A DNA stretch of 40,650 nucleotides from JBBIWA01 sp037439425 (GTDB lineage: Bacteria > Acidobacteriota > Blastocatellia > RBC074), in assembly GCA_037439425.1 (NCBI GenBank), contig JBBIWA010000048.1, positions 1-40,650 of the forward strand, read 5' to 3'. Position numbers and translations under genes: made by a program. This document shows positions 23,675 to 32,298 of this stretch, piece by piece. Within the stretch, counting starts at the first letter, position 1. Each line of letters opens with the position of its first letter. The notes under the pieces were generated by a model. The model was not told the DNA's origin and searched no databases. It saw only the letters and a list, made by a program, of their open reading frames with translations.

Positions 23675-25237
23675 TTAGCGCAAGAACGGAACCAACAGCT
23701 TTACAAGCGCGATGATAACCACCACTCCAGCCACATCCAGCAGCACGCCGTAGCCAATCATGCGACTCAGTGGAATGTAGCCTGAGCCGTAAACGATCGC
23801 ATTGCAAGGGGTGGAAACGGGGAGCATAAAGCCAAGGCTGGCGCCGAAAGTCGCGCCGAGCGCAGGCTCCAGCGGATCGGCTCCTGAAGCTCTGGCAATC
23901 GCGATCACTACCGGCACGACCATATTCGCCGAAGCGGTGTTGGAAGTCGTCTCCGAAACGATCACTGCCACCAGTGTCGAGGCCACCAGCAACCCGAAGC
24001 CACCGCTAACCGGTAGCAGTCCCGTCAAGCCACGACCAACCGCTTCAGCCAATCCGGTCTGGAACGACAGCACGCCCAGTGCGAAGCCACCGCCATAAAG
24101 CAGCACCACGCCCCAGTCAATCTTCACAGCCTCGCTCCAGTCAATCGCCTTGCGAGCTCCATTGCCAGGCAGGAAGAAGAGCAGTAAGGCTCCCACAATG
24201 GCCGCTACCGCTTCCGGCAAACTGCGACTGACAGCTTGATAGATCGCGCTTTGCTCACCGGCAAGCAGAGCAATGACTCCCGGTGTCACCCACAGCACCA
24301 CCGTCACGATGAAAGCGATCAGCGTTGACCGCTGCCCTTGCGTCCACGGTCCGAGCCGCTCTCTTTCGCGCCGCAGCATCTCGGCGCTGCCTTCAATCTC
24401 GGCGACCCCGGCAGGACAAAGCTTATGGAAGCAGAAGAAGAGGTAGCCAAATAGCAGCAACACGACCGGCACGCCAATCGTGGTCCATTTGAAGAAGGGA
24501 AACTCAACACCGACCAGTTGCCTGATAAACCCAAGACCGATGACATTGGGCGGCGTTCCAATGGGAGTAGCCAGCCCGCCAATCGAGGCTGCGAACGAAG
24601 TCATCAGCATCAACCCTGTCGCGTAGCGGCGATTGATCGCGCTACCACCCTCGCGCTCGTTGTCAAAGAGAAAAGCGAGGATGGACATGCCAATGGCAAA
24701 CATCATCGCCGTCGTGGCAGTGTTTGAAATCCAGGCTGAAATGAAAGCTGTGACCGCGCCGAAGGCGAACAGAATCCGAGCTGGCCTGGCGCCAACCCAG
24801 CCAATCGAGAGCACCCCAAAGGCCAGCCTGCGATCAAGGTGATGCAGGAAGATCGCCCGCGCCAGAATGAATGATCCAATGAAGAGAAACATCAGCGGAT
24901 CGGCAAACGGCGCAAAGACGTCCTTGGCTGGTGCGACACGCAAGATGACACAAGCGGCAGCTCCCATCAGCGCTGTTACCGGCATCGGCAATGCTTCGCT
25001 GATCCAGAGCACGATCACAGCGGCCATCACGGCGGCCAGCCGATGCGCTTCCGGTTTCAAAGCTGGCATAGGGAGCCAGAGCAGGACCAGGAAGACAAGT
25101 GGGGCAAGGGCAAGACCACAGCGCTGGCGCAGGCGCTCGAAGCGCTCTTCAGCAGTAGTCAACTGCTCTACGGGGAGAGCTGAAGATGATTGATGGGCTG
25201 ACAAGTTTTGTCCCTTCTGTTTGTGGAATAAAGTCAT
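23675..25237 (-). CDS. SLC13/DASS family sodium-coupled anion transporter
   Basis: Inner-membrane symporter for divalent anions; family members carry dicarboxylates or sulfate. The 520-residue protein has many hydrophobic segments and both helical-hairpin signatures: ATPIGTPPNVIGLG (about 221-234) and SETTSNTASANMVVPVV (about 417-433), which hold the Ser-Asn-Thr sodium and substrate motifs. The N-terminal 40 residues are hydrophilic. It lies 26 nt after the FAD subunit of the molybdenum hydroxylase, so it may be co-transcribed with that operon and import its substrate or a product; the cysteine-synthase-like gene on its other side makes sulfate an alternative. No clear ribosome binding site. 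Confidence 0.9.
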   Translation of the reverse strand: MTLFHKQKGQNLSAHQSSSALPVEQLTTAEERFERLRQRCGLALAPLVFLVLLWLPMPALKPEAHRLAAVMAAVIVLWISEALPMPVTALMGAAACVILRVAPAKDVFAPFADPLMFLFIGSFILARAIFLHHLDRRLAFGVLSIGWVGARPARILFAFGAVTAFISAWISNTATTAMMFAIGMSILAFLFDNEREGGSAINRRYATGLMLMTSFAASIGGLATPIGTPPNVIGLGFIRQLVGVEFPFFKWTTIGVPVVLLLFGYLFFCFHKLCPAGVAEIEGSAEMLRRERERLGPWTQGQRSTLIAFIVTVVLWVTPGVIALLAGEQSAIYQAVSRSLPEAVAAIVGALLLFFLPGNGARKAIDWSEAVKIDWGVVLLYGGGFALGVLSFQTGLAEAVGRGLTGLLPVSGGFGLLVASTLVAVIVSETTSNTASANMVVPVVIAIARASGADPLEPALGATFGASLGFMLPVSTPCNAIVYGSGYIPLSRMIGYGVLLDVAGVVVIIALVKLLVPFLR

Positions 25238-25263
25238 TCGGACAAGGTATGATGGCGCGTCTT

Positions 25264-26118
25264 TCAGTGGCTCAGTTGCTGCAAGAATCTAGCCAACACG
25301 TTGCCCGTCACTACGCGCCGGTAATGCTCGGTTGAGCGCAGATCGGAAATCGGTCTAACCTCTTGCGCTATCATCTGCCGCGCTTGCTCGATGAGTGCAG
25401 AGGTGAGCTGCGCGCCAGTCAATAACCGTTCGGTCTGCGACGCGCGAATCACCGTCGGGGCAACACTGCCGACGCCGATGCTGATCAGTTCGATTACTCC
25501 ACCAGTGACTTTCGCTTTCGCCGCCATCACAACTTTTGAAATTGCTTGTGCGCGCCGCGTGCCGACTTTGAAGAAGAAATCCCGCTCGCCTTCTTTCAAC
25601 TTCGGCACGCGCACAGCCAGCACTAGCTCGTCTGCTTCAAGGACGGTGCGCCGGTAACCGGTGTAGAACTGATTGAAGGCAACGCGCCGCTGGCCGCGCG
25701 CGCTTCCCATCTCAACCTCGGCATCGAAAGCTGCTAGCACCGGCAAGCTATCACCCGCAGGCGAGGCATTGACGATGTTGCCACCAAGAGTACCGCGATT
25801 CTGAATCTGGATCGCGCCGATGGTGCGCGAGGCGGCCACCAGCGACGGAACGTGTTGCTGCACCAGTGGTGATTTGATCAGTTGCGTATAAGTCACCAGC
25901 GCCCCGATGCGCAAGCTGCTACCTTCATCCGTAATCCCACGCAATTCATTTACGCGCCATAGATCGAGGAACTCTGCAGCTTCAAGCAGATGCGCATTCA
26001 ACAAGACCATCAGATCGGTGCCGCCCGCGAGGACTTTGACCCGCTCTTTGCGCTCAGCCAGGACAGCATAGGCTTCAGCCAGAGTGGTGGGCGAGTAGAC
26101 TGTGTGAAGCTGAACCAT
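25264..26118 (-). CDS. Molybdenum hydroxylase FAD subunit (xanthine dehydrogenase/CoxM type)
   Basis: Electron-transfer subunit that passes electrons from the iron-sulfur subunit to NAD or another acceptor through FAD. The 284-residue protein has the FAD-binding start YSPTTLAEAYAVLAE, VLAGGTDLMVLLNA (about 33-46), TIGAIQIQNRGTLGGNIVNASPAGD (in parts, about 98-122) typical of the vanillyl-alcohol-oxidase-like FAD fold, and the C-terminal CO-dehydrogenase flavoprotein domain (PISDLRSTEHYRRVV). The ATG at 26118, 8 nt after the iron-sulfur subunit, is chosen over a longer frame at 26190 because it matches the family start. It is the third subunit gene of the operon. Confidence 0.93.
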   Translation of the reverse strand: MVQLHTVYSPTTLAEAYAVLAERKERVKVLAGGTDLMVLLNAHLLEAAEFLDLWRVNELRGITDEGSSLRIGALVTYTQLIKSPLVQQHVPSLVAASRTIGAIQIQNRGTLGGNIVNASPAGDSLPVLAAFDAEVEMGSARGQRRVAFNQFYTGYRRTVLEADELVLAVRVPKLKEGERDFFFKVGTRRAQAISKVVMAAKAKVTGGVIELISIGVGSVAPTVIRASQTERLLTGAQLTSALIEQARQMIAQEVRPISDLRSTEHYRRVVTGNVLARFLQQLSH

Positions 26119-26126
26119 GCTCTTTG

Positions 26127-26585
26127 TTATGCTCTGCTGGCTGCCTGTTCGATGGCGTCTATGATTTTGATATACCCCGTGCAGCGACACAGATTGCCTG
26201 CGATCGCTTCTTTGATCTCCTCGCGCGTGGGATGAGGATTAGCGTCAAGCAGCGCGCGCGCCGCAATCAGCATCCCGGGCGTGCAAATGCCGCATTGCGC
26301 GCCGCCGCATTCAAGGAAAGCTTGTTGCAGCGGATCGAGGCGGCCGTCGCGGGCCAGAGCTTCAACCGTGAGAATCTGGCAGCCCTGCACCTGGCAAACA
26401 GGGACGAGGCAGGAGTTAACCACCTCGCCCGCCACCATCACCGAGCAGGCGCCACATTCGCCTTCACCACACCCTTCTTTCGTGCCCGTCAATCGCAAGT
26501 CTTCGCGCAAGACGTCAAGCAGCCGTTTCATCGGCGGCGCCTCAATTTCGCGGAGCTGGCCATTGACCTGAAAGCTTATTTTCAT
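26127..26585 (-). CDS. Molybdenum hydroxylase [2Fe-2S] subunit
   Basis: Small iron-sulfur subunit relaying electrons from molybdopterin to FAD. The 152-residue protein binds two clusters: the plant-ferredoxin-like site CGEGECGACSV (about 39-49) with a further Cys in VNSCL, and the C-terminal site CGGAQCGICTPGM (about 92-104) with CRCTGY (about 133-138). Length and spacing are standard for CoxS/XdhC-type subunits. It lies 8 nt after the STAS gene and 8 nt before the FAD subunit, in one operon. Confidence 0.96.
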   Translation of the reverse strand: MKISFQVNGQLREIEAPPMKRLLDVLREDLRLTGTKEGCGEGECGACSVMVAGEVVNSCLVPVCQVQGCQILTVEALARDGRLDPLQQAFLECGGAQCGICTPGMLIAARALLDANPHPTREEIKEAIAGNLCRCTGYIKIIDAIEQAASRA

Positions 26586-26593
26586 GGTGTGAG

Positions 26594-26935
26594 TTAGTTA
26601 CCGAAACTGTTGATTGCTGCTTGTTCGTCATCGAAGACTTCGATGACTTTCGTCAATCCGGCGACGTTAAAGACACCACGCAGCGAAAGCGGGAGGTTGC
26701 TAAGCTTAAGCTGACCTTGCCGGCGCGAGACCAGGTCATAGGCTTTGACCAATTCTCCAATGCCCACGCTATCCATGCGCTCACACTCGGCCAGGTTGAT
26801 CGTAAACAGATAGTCGCCTGCTTCCAGATGCTGGCGCACCAGGTGAGATAGTCGCTGTGGCTGATCGGTCATGGTGACCAGACCTTTGACCTTAATCACG
26901 GTGACCTTCCCCACCTTCCGTTCACTCAGCTCCAT
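26594..26935 (-). CDS. STAS domain protein (anti-sigma-factor antagonist type)
   Basis: A single STAS domain of 113 residues, the fold of SpoIIAA/RsbV-type antagonists that bind partner kinases or anti-sigma factors when unphosphorylated. The signature is visible: VTVIKVKGLVTMT (N-terminal strand), then FTINLAECERMDSVGIGELVKAY (in parts, about 43-65) with the phosphorylatable Ser in DSVGIGEL, and a C-terminal helix region. It sits between the large and the iron-sulfur subunits of a molybdenum hydroxylase, 1 nt after one stop and 8 nt before the next start. No cognate kinase or phosphatase is in the window. A regulatory role for the operon or an unrelated insertion are both possible. Confidence 0.9.
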   Translation of the reverse strand: MELSERKVGKVTVIKVKGLVTMTDQPQRLSHLVRQHLEAGDYLFTINLAECERMDSVGIGELVKAYDLVSRRQGQLKLSNLPLSLRGVFNVAGLTKVIEVFDDEQAAINSFGN

Positions 26936-26936
26936 C

Positions 26937-29219
26937 TCACCTCCCCTCTGCTTTCTCCAGGGCTACCAACAATCGTTCTGGCGTGAGAGGAATTTCCGTG
27001 ACCAATACGCCAGTAGCATTGAAGACCGCGGCTGCGATCGCCGGAGCTGCGCCATCCATCGGCAATTCACCCACGCCCTTGGCGCCGAATGGTCCATATG
27101 GGTACTCTTTCTCAACGATGATCGTCTCTATCTCCGGTGCATCCAGCGAGGTCGGAATGAGATAATTGGTCAAACGATTGTTCACAATCCGCCCGCGGTC
27201 CCAGACCAGCTCTTCGAGCAATCCATAGCCGACTGCTTGCAAGGTGCCGCCTTCGATCTGTCCTGCCGCCAGGATGGGGTGAATCGCGCGGCCCACGTCC
27301 TGCGCCGTAGTGATCTTGAGCACAGTCACTTCGTAAGTGTCCAGGTCAATCTCAACCTCGGCCACATCGGCGCCCCAGGAGTAGACCGGATAAGCATCTC
27401 CCGCATAGGTCTCCTCGTCCCACTCGATGCCCGGCGGACTGGCGTAGCGAGCATAAGCGCGCAGCTCGCCGTGTTGAGCTATGTATTCGCGCGCCATCTC
27501 GCCGAGACCAGCAAGGCGGCGGCCAGCAGCGATAAATTCGCCTTCGAGCAATTTCACTTCAGGCGCGCCGTAGCGTTCGGCCACAAAGCGCAGCAGCTTC
27601 TCTTTCACTTCGCGCGCTGCCAGCTGCACCACGCGGCCTACGATCATGCAGGTGCGCGAGGCGACAGTCGGCCCGCTGTCGGGCACGCGCGAGGTGTCAG
27701 GCTCTTCAATCTCAACCTCATCAAAGCTAACGCCCAGCTCAGCGGCTACAATCTGGCAGAAGATGGTGCGCGTGCCTTGCCCGATCTCAGTGGCAGCAGA
27801 AAGAATGCGCGCGCGCCCTTCCGGCGTGATCTCTACGCCCGCCTGCGCTTTCATCTTTGCTTCGCCGCTGCCAGTAAAGCCCGCGCCGTGAAAGAAGAAC
27901 GAAAGCCCCAGGCCACGGCGCTTCTGCTGGGAGCGCTGCCTGCTCGCCTCCTCATTCTGCGCTGCAATTAGCCGCCTTTTGTTGAGGTAATCCGAGCGCT
28001 CAACTGCTGCATTCAAGACCTCTTCCGAGCCGACGCTCCAGACGAGTCGCTGCCCGGTGGCAGTGATGTCACCTTCGCGCAGCATATTGATGCGCCGCAC
28101 CTGGAGCGGATCAAGCCCTAACTCGGCGGCGATCTTTTCCATCTGCATCTCGTAGGCGAAGGTGACCTGCGGCGCGCCGAAGCCGCGAAAAGCGCCATTG
28201 GGCGGAGTGTTGGTAGCAACTGCGCGCGCGGTGATGCGGATGTTGTCGCAGCGATACGGCCCTAAAGCATGAATAGCGCCACGCGAGAGCACTACGGGAG
28301 TGAGCGTCACGTAAGCGCCGCCGTCCAGCACAATCTCAATCTCGCTCGCGACCAATCGCCCATCGCGCCGCACACCTGTGCGGTGGCGAATGATACCTGG
28401 GTGGCGCTTGGTCGTTGCCGCGATGTCTTCAGCGCGATCATAGATCAGTTTAACCGGCCGCCTCGCTTTGTAGGCGAGCAATGCCGCGTGCGCGGCGATC
28501 ATTGATGGATATTCTTCCTTGCCGCCGAAACCGCCTCCTGTGGTCGTCTGAATGACAATGACCTGCTCGTCGCTCAAATTGAAGATCGGCTTGAGAGCCT
28601 TGTGAACGTAGTAGGGGCATTGCATCGAGCCCATGATGGTCATTTTGCCATCACCTGGAATCGCGATCATTCCCTGCGGTTCGATGTAGAGCTGCTCCTG
28701 ATGGGGCACGCGATATTCGCCTTCAATGATGCGATCAGCTTGTCTAAACCCTTCCTCTACATCACCGCGAGCAATCAAAAATTGCTTGAAGAGATTGTCC
28801 GTGCCGTAAATGATCTGAGCGCCGCACAGCGCTTCCTCGATGGTGAGGACGGGCGGAAGCTCTTCGTATTCGATGCGAATGTGGCGAGCAGCCTCTTCGA
28901 CTTCGGCTTTGCTCTCAGCCGCAATGAGCAGGATCGGTTCTTCACAGTGACGGATTTCTGATGCGGCCAGCAAGGGTTGATCATTTTCGATCAGCGCGAC
29001 GTAATTCTGGCCGGGGATGTCGCGATGGTCAGCGATGACGATGCGCGACCAGTCGTAAGCAGGATCAAAGGTGATTGACTTGATGCGTCCGCGCGCGATT
29101 TGGCTGCGGATGGTTTTGCCGTAGAGCATCCGGTCGAGCACAATGTCATCCACGTAGCGCGCCGCGCCAGTCAGCTTCTCGTAACCTTCTTGGCGTAAGA
29201 CATTCTGCCCAACAACCAT
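26937..29219 (-). CDS. Molybdenum hydroxylase large subunit (xanthine dehydrogenase family)
   Basis: Molybdopterin-binding catalytic subunit that hydroxylates an N-heterocycle or aldehyde. The 760-residue protein has TTTGGGFGGKEEYPSMIAAH (in parts, about 218-237), GAFRGFGAPQ (about 343-352, the XDH-like loop; the AYRCSFR loop of true CO dehydrogenase is absent), EIGQGTRTIFCQI and the active-site GAKGVGELPM (about 717-726) with the catalytic Glu. GGAGAAG lies 6 nt before the ATG. The neighbouring deaminase-like gene suggests purines such as xanthine as substrate, but nicotinate-type heterocycles or aldehydes are possible. No XdhC cofactor-insertion gene is in the window. Confidence 0.93.
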   Translation of the reverse strand: MVVGQNVLRQEGYEKLTGAARYVDDIVLDRMLYGKTIRSQIARGRIKSITFDPAYDWSRIVIADHRDIPGQNYVALIENDQPLLAASEIRHCEEPILLIAAESKAEVEEAARHIRIEYEELPPVLTIEEALCGAQIIYGTDNLFKQFLIARGDVEEGFRQADRIIEGEYRVPHQEQLYIEPQGMIAIPGDGKMTIMGSMQCPYYVHKALKPIFNLSDEQVIVIQTTTGGGFGGKEEYPSMIAAHAALLAYKARRPVKLIYDRAEDIAATTKRHPGIIRHRTGVRRDGRLVASEIEIVLDGGAYVTLTPVVLSRGAIHALGPYRCDNIRITARAVATNTPPNGAFRGFGAPQVTFAYEMQMEKIAAELGLDPLQVRRINMLREGDITATGQRLVWSVGSEEVLNAAVERSDYLNKRRLIAAQNEEASRQRSQQKRRGLGLSFFFHGAGFTGSGEAKMKAQAGVEITPEGRARILSAATEIGQGTRTIFCQIVAAELGVSFDEVEIEEPDTSRVPDSGPTVASRTCMIVGRVVQLAAREVKEKLLRFVAERYGAPEVKLLEGEFIAAGRRLAGLGEMAREYIAQHGELRAYARYASPPGIEWDEETYAGDAYPVYSWGADVAEVEIDLDTYEVTVLKITTAQDVGRAIHPILAAGQIEGGTLQAVGYGLLEELVWDRGRIVNNRLTNYLIPTSLDAPEIETIIVEKEYPYGPFGAKGVGELPMDGAAPAIAAAVFNATGVLVTEIPLTPERLLVALEKAEGR

Positions 29220-29253
29220 TCAACACTTCTCCAATCCACTCCAGGGCGAGTTG

Positions 29254-30554
29254 TCAGTTGAGTTGCAGGAGCACATCAACGGTCAAGCTCTGAGGATCGG
29301 GTCTCAGTTTGAACTCCAAAGTTCTCCCTCCGCTGTCAATCTTAACTTTGCCGCTCAGCACCACTTCTTTGAAGAATTCATCCAGGTAGAGCGCATTGAA
29401 GACCTGGCCTGATGCTAGTTTCCACTTCTCCTTGAGCCGCTTCGCCTCCTTGTCCGAAAGGCCAGCAAAAAGCAGATTGCCCATGCGATACTGCGGCCCT
29501 TCGTTGATCAAGAACCGGTAACTCACCCGGCGCGAAGCATCATCAAAATTTTGCAGCGCGGTCAACTTGGCTTCAACGTACCCTTGCCTGGCATAAGCCC
29601 TCTTGATGGCCCCATTCCAGCCTCAATCTTCAGACCATCGGCAACAGCGCCCGTTTTGAGACCGAATAGGCCTTCCAAAGTTGACACCGACAAAACTTGA
29701 TTACCCGCCCACACAAGTTGACCCAGGGAATAGGCTACTCCCTCTTCAACCGGAAGCGTTACAGTGACCCTGTTTTTACAGCCTTTGTTAGCTTCTGATT
29801 CAAGCCGCGCTTGGGGAGCGAGAAGACGCGCGCGCAGGTAACCACGCTGGCGATAGAGCGGCATCAGATTGTTCTCGGCAAACTGCGTCACGTATTGTTT
29901 GGAGTATTCGCCATTGATGATCGGTTTCACGGTGGTTCGGAGCAAGTTCTCCTCTACTCCTGCTGCTCCTGGGAAAGTCACTGCGCAGACCAGCAGGCTC
30001 ACGCCTTTGACTCTGAAGGCGACTTCCTTAGAACCAGCCGCGTAAAAGTAGTCTATGCGGCCAGGAACTTCTCGCTCTTGCAGCACTCGCTCCAAAACGC
30101 TTTTGATCTTCTCGATGACCGTCTCGGATTCCGGAGCCGTTCCATCAAAAAACGGTACTTCGCGACGGACGGCTTCGATGATCTCCCGATCGTTCAGCCA
30201 GACGAAGTTGTCGAATATGCATCTCACCGTCCACTGCATCTCGATGACTTCAAAGGAGACTGTCGCCTCTTCGCCCTGGCAACGTGAACTATAAAGCACC
30301 CTCTTGAAAAGCCCCGTCTTCAACAACTGCTTGGCCGCTGCATCGAGCACATCAGCAGTTATCACCTGCCCGATTTGCAAGCCGCTCAGCGCGATCACTT
30401 GTGCCTGATCATAGCGCTGCAACCCGGTGAATTCGATTTTGCTTAGCCGCAAGTTTTGAGGTGTGGATTGGCCGAAAGCGACTGTCACCCAAACTAGCAG
30501 AAGTGCCAAACTGAGCCGAACTTTCACCAGCAGAGAATTGAACTGCGTCGTCAT
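29254..30554 (-). pseudogene. POTRA-domain protein broken by a frameshift
   Basis: Two overlapping frames on the minus strand (29562-30554 and 29254-29565) give one protein. The first starts with a signal peptide (VRLSLALLLVWVTVAFGQ) and has POTRA repeats (NLRLSKIEFTGLQRYDQAQV; LFKRVLY). It runs out of frame at a G run (CCCC at 29610-29613 on the plus strand): after LKIEAGM the frame reads GPSRGLM..., whereas the -1/+1 frame reads AIKRAYARQGYVEAKLTAL, which continues into GPQYRMGNLLFAGL of the second frame. One missing G would restore about 430 residues. No beta-barrel follows, so this is a POTRA-only periplasmic or outer-membrane-associated protein, not BamA itself. It may be a sequencing error; the location inside a catabolic operon is odd. 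Confidence 0.75.
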
Positions 30555-30579
30555 AGAAAGATCTTATCCCTCTTCTGTC

Positions 30580-31923
30580 CTAATGGTTAGCTGCAATGAT
30601 ACTTGCCAGGCGTTGCGCTTCATTGCGCGCCTGCACAATCGCTGTCTGCTCGTCGAGCGTGAGCAATTGTCCCTGGCGCATGACGATCCGCCCATCAATG
30701 ATCACCATCTCAACGTCGCTCGCTGCAGCCGCGTAAACGATCGTTGAAATCAGGTCCGGCTGCGGTGTGGTGTGTAGGCGATTGAGATTGAGCAGTTGCA
30801 AGTCAGCGCGTTTGCCAGCCTCGATGCTGCCAATCTGATCGCCTAAACCTAGCGCGCGTGCACCCTCTATCGTGGCCAGACGCAGAGCCGCAAGCGCCGG
30901 CAAAGCTTGCGGACCGCACCGCACCTTTTGAATCAATGCCGCTAGACGCATCTCAGTAAACATGTCGAGCCGATTATTGCACGGCGCGCCGTCAGCGCCT
31001 AATGAGACCGAAATGCCACGCTCCAGCATCTCGGTGATGCGCGCCAGCCCTGAAGCGAGTTTGAGATTCGATGAGGGGCAGTGTGCTACTTTCGTTTCAG
31101 TCTCGCGCAATATCTCCATCTCAGCATCATTGAGCCAGATACAATGCGCCAGCACCACGTGTGGAGCAGCCAGCCCCACCTCGCGCAGATATTCAACATT
31201 GCGCCGTCCCGTTTCGCGCTCAACCATCGCAATCTCGACTTGATTCTCTGAAGCGTGCGTGTGAACCAGCACTTGATGTTCGCGCGAAAGTCGGGCGACT
31301 TGTTCTAGCAACTCGCGCGTGCAACTCACGGCAAAGCGCGGCGCGAAGCAGTAGCGGATGCGCCCATCAGCGCGCCCGTGCCAGCGCTCGAGCAGCTCTA
31401 GCGATTCGGCGATCGAATTAGATGTCTCTTCGCGAAGCGCGTCTGGCACATCGTCACCTTTGTCCATCATGCATTTGCCAACCGTGGCACGAAAACCTGA
31501 TTCTTCGACGGCGCGAAAGACGGCTTCCGTGTGATTGACCGTCTCCATCGTCAACGCGCAGGTCGTGCCGCCGCGAATCAATTCGGCGATTCCCAGGCGA
31601 GCCGAAGCGTAGAGCGATTCAGGGGTATGTGCTGCCTCCATCGGCCAGACGCGCTGACGCAGCCAGTCAATCAAAGCCAGATCATCAGCCGCGCCGCGAA
31701 AGAGCGTCTGGCACAGGTGAATGTGCGTTTGCACAAACCCCGGCAACAGCACCCGGCCACGCGCTTCTATGGTTTCACCAGCAACCTGACCGGTTCTGGC
31801 GCCAGGCGCTGGATCAAGTGATGCAATGCGTCCCTCCTCGATCAACACATCACCTTCAAAGATGCGGTTCTGCGGATCGAGTGTGATGATCGTAGCACCT
31901 TTGATCAGCAATGTGTCGGCCAT
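30580..31923 (-). CDS. Amidohydrolase, SAH/MTA or guanine deaminase-like
   Basis: Zinc-type deaminase of the amidohydrolase superfamily, related to S-adenosylhomocysteine/methylthioadenosine deaminases and guanine deaminases. The 447-residue protein has FVQTHIHLCQTLFRG (about 58-72, two metal His), VHTHASENQVE (about 214-224), LAHCIWLNDAE and the final metal aspartate in SLGADGAPCNN (about 298-308), all in family order. The N- and C-terminal composite domains (LLIKGATIITLDPQ; IGSIEAGKRADLQLLNL) are intact. It lies 25 nt before the POTRA gene and upstream of the molybdenum hydroxylase, which favours purine catabolism. The exact substrate cannot be read from sequence. No clear Shine-Dalgarno. 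Confidence 0.88.
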   Translation of the reverse strand: MADTLLIKGATIITLDPQNRIFEGDVLIEEGRIASLDPAPGARTGQVAGETIEARGRVLLPGFVQTHIHLCQTLFRGAADDLALIDWLRQRVWPMEAAHTPESLYASARLGIAELIRGGTTCALTMETVNHTEAVFRAVEESGFRATVGKCMMDKGDDVPDALREETSNSIAESLELLERWHGRADGRIRYCFAPRFAVSCTRELLEQVARLSREHQVLVHTHASENQVEIAMVERETGRRNVEYLREVGLAAPHVVLAHCIWLNDAEMEILRETETKVAHCPSSNLKLASGLARITEMLERGISVSLGADGAPCNNRLDMFTEMRLAALIQKVRCGPQALPALAALRLATIEGARALGLGDQIGSIEAGKRADLQLLNLNRLHTTPQPDLISTIVYAAAASDVEMVIIDGRIVMRQGQLLTLDEQTAIVQARNEAQRLASIIAANH

Positions 31924-31970
31924 AGCACGTAACCCGCTAACCTGCAGGGTACGAAGAAAGCAAAGGGCTC

Positions 31971-32014
31971 AGAGCACAGAGCTATAAGGTTAAAGGCAAA
32001 GCGCTCTCTGCTCT
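31971..32014 (-). promoter_or_regulatory. Hairpin in the amidohydrolase leader
   Basis: AGAGCACAGAGC (31971-31982) pairs with GCTCTCTGCTCT (32003-32014) with one mismatch around a 20-nt loop. It would lie in the 5' untranslated region of the amidohydrolase transcript, about 48 nt before the ATG. On the minus strand it is followed by a CCCTTTGCTTTCTTC tract, so it could act as a leader terminator or simply a structured 5' end. Confidence 0.4.
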
Positions 32015-32088
32015 CTTCGTGGCTTGATTTTCATCCTTATCTCCCACATTGCAGCAGGCGATCAAAATGAGTCCTTTACCGCTGCCCG

Positions 32089-32190
32089 ATTATACTTCAT
32101 TGCTTTCCCAGGCAAAGCAGATTTTGCAAGGACCAAAGTAGGAGACATTCCTGACAGACGACTTGCTTTCTCTACCCCCACATTATACTG
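32089..32190. promoter_or_regulatory. Divergent promoter region
   Basis: Two perfect TATAAT hexamers lie on the minus strand, at 32089-32094 (with a weak TTTGCC 16 nt upstream) and 32182-32187, either of which could drive the amidohydrolase/molybdenum hydroxylase operon. On the plus strand TTGCTT (32163-32168), a 16-nt spacer and TATACT (32185-32190) could drive the DUF4139 gene. The plus and minus -10 boxes at 32182-32190 overlap, so the two operons may compete for polymerase. Confidence 0.45.
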
Positions 32191-32237
32191 TTGAATCTCT
32201 CCCAAAATCTTGCAAGCCAAGACAGCAAATTCGTTCA

Positions 32238-32256
32238 GAGGGCGTGAGACGCCCTC
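32238..32256 (+). promoter_or_regulatory. Hairpin before the DUF4139 start
   Basis: GAGGGCGT and ACGCCCTC form a perfect 8-bp stem with a GAG loop, 42 nt before the preferred ATG (32299). It would be in the leader of the plus-strand transcript. No T-run follows immediately. Confidence 0.45.
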
Positions 32257-32298
32257 GCTCGCTGATAAAGAAACTTTGAAGCTATGGAGATAAACACT

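Noticed and set aside
26937..29219. Aerobic carbon monoxide dehydrogenase (form I CoxL)
   Set aside because: The AYRCSFR active-site loop is missing; GAFRGFGAPQ is found instead, pointing to a xanthine-dehydrogenase-type hydroxylase.
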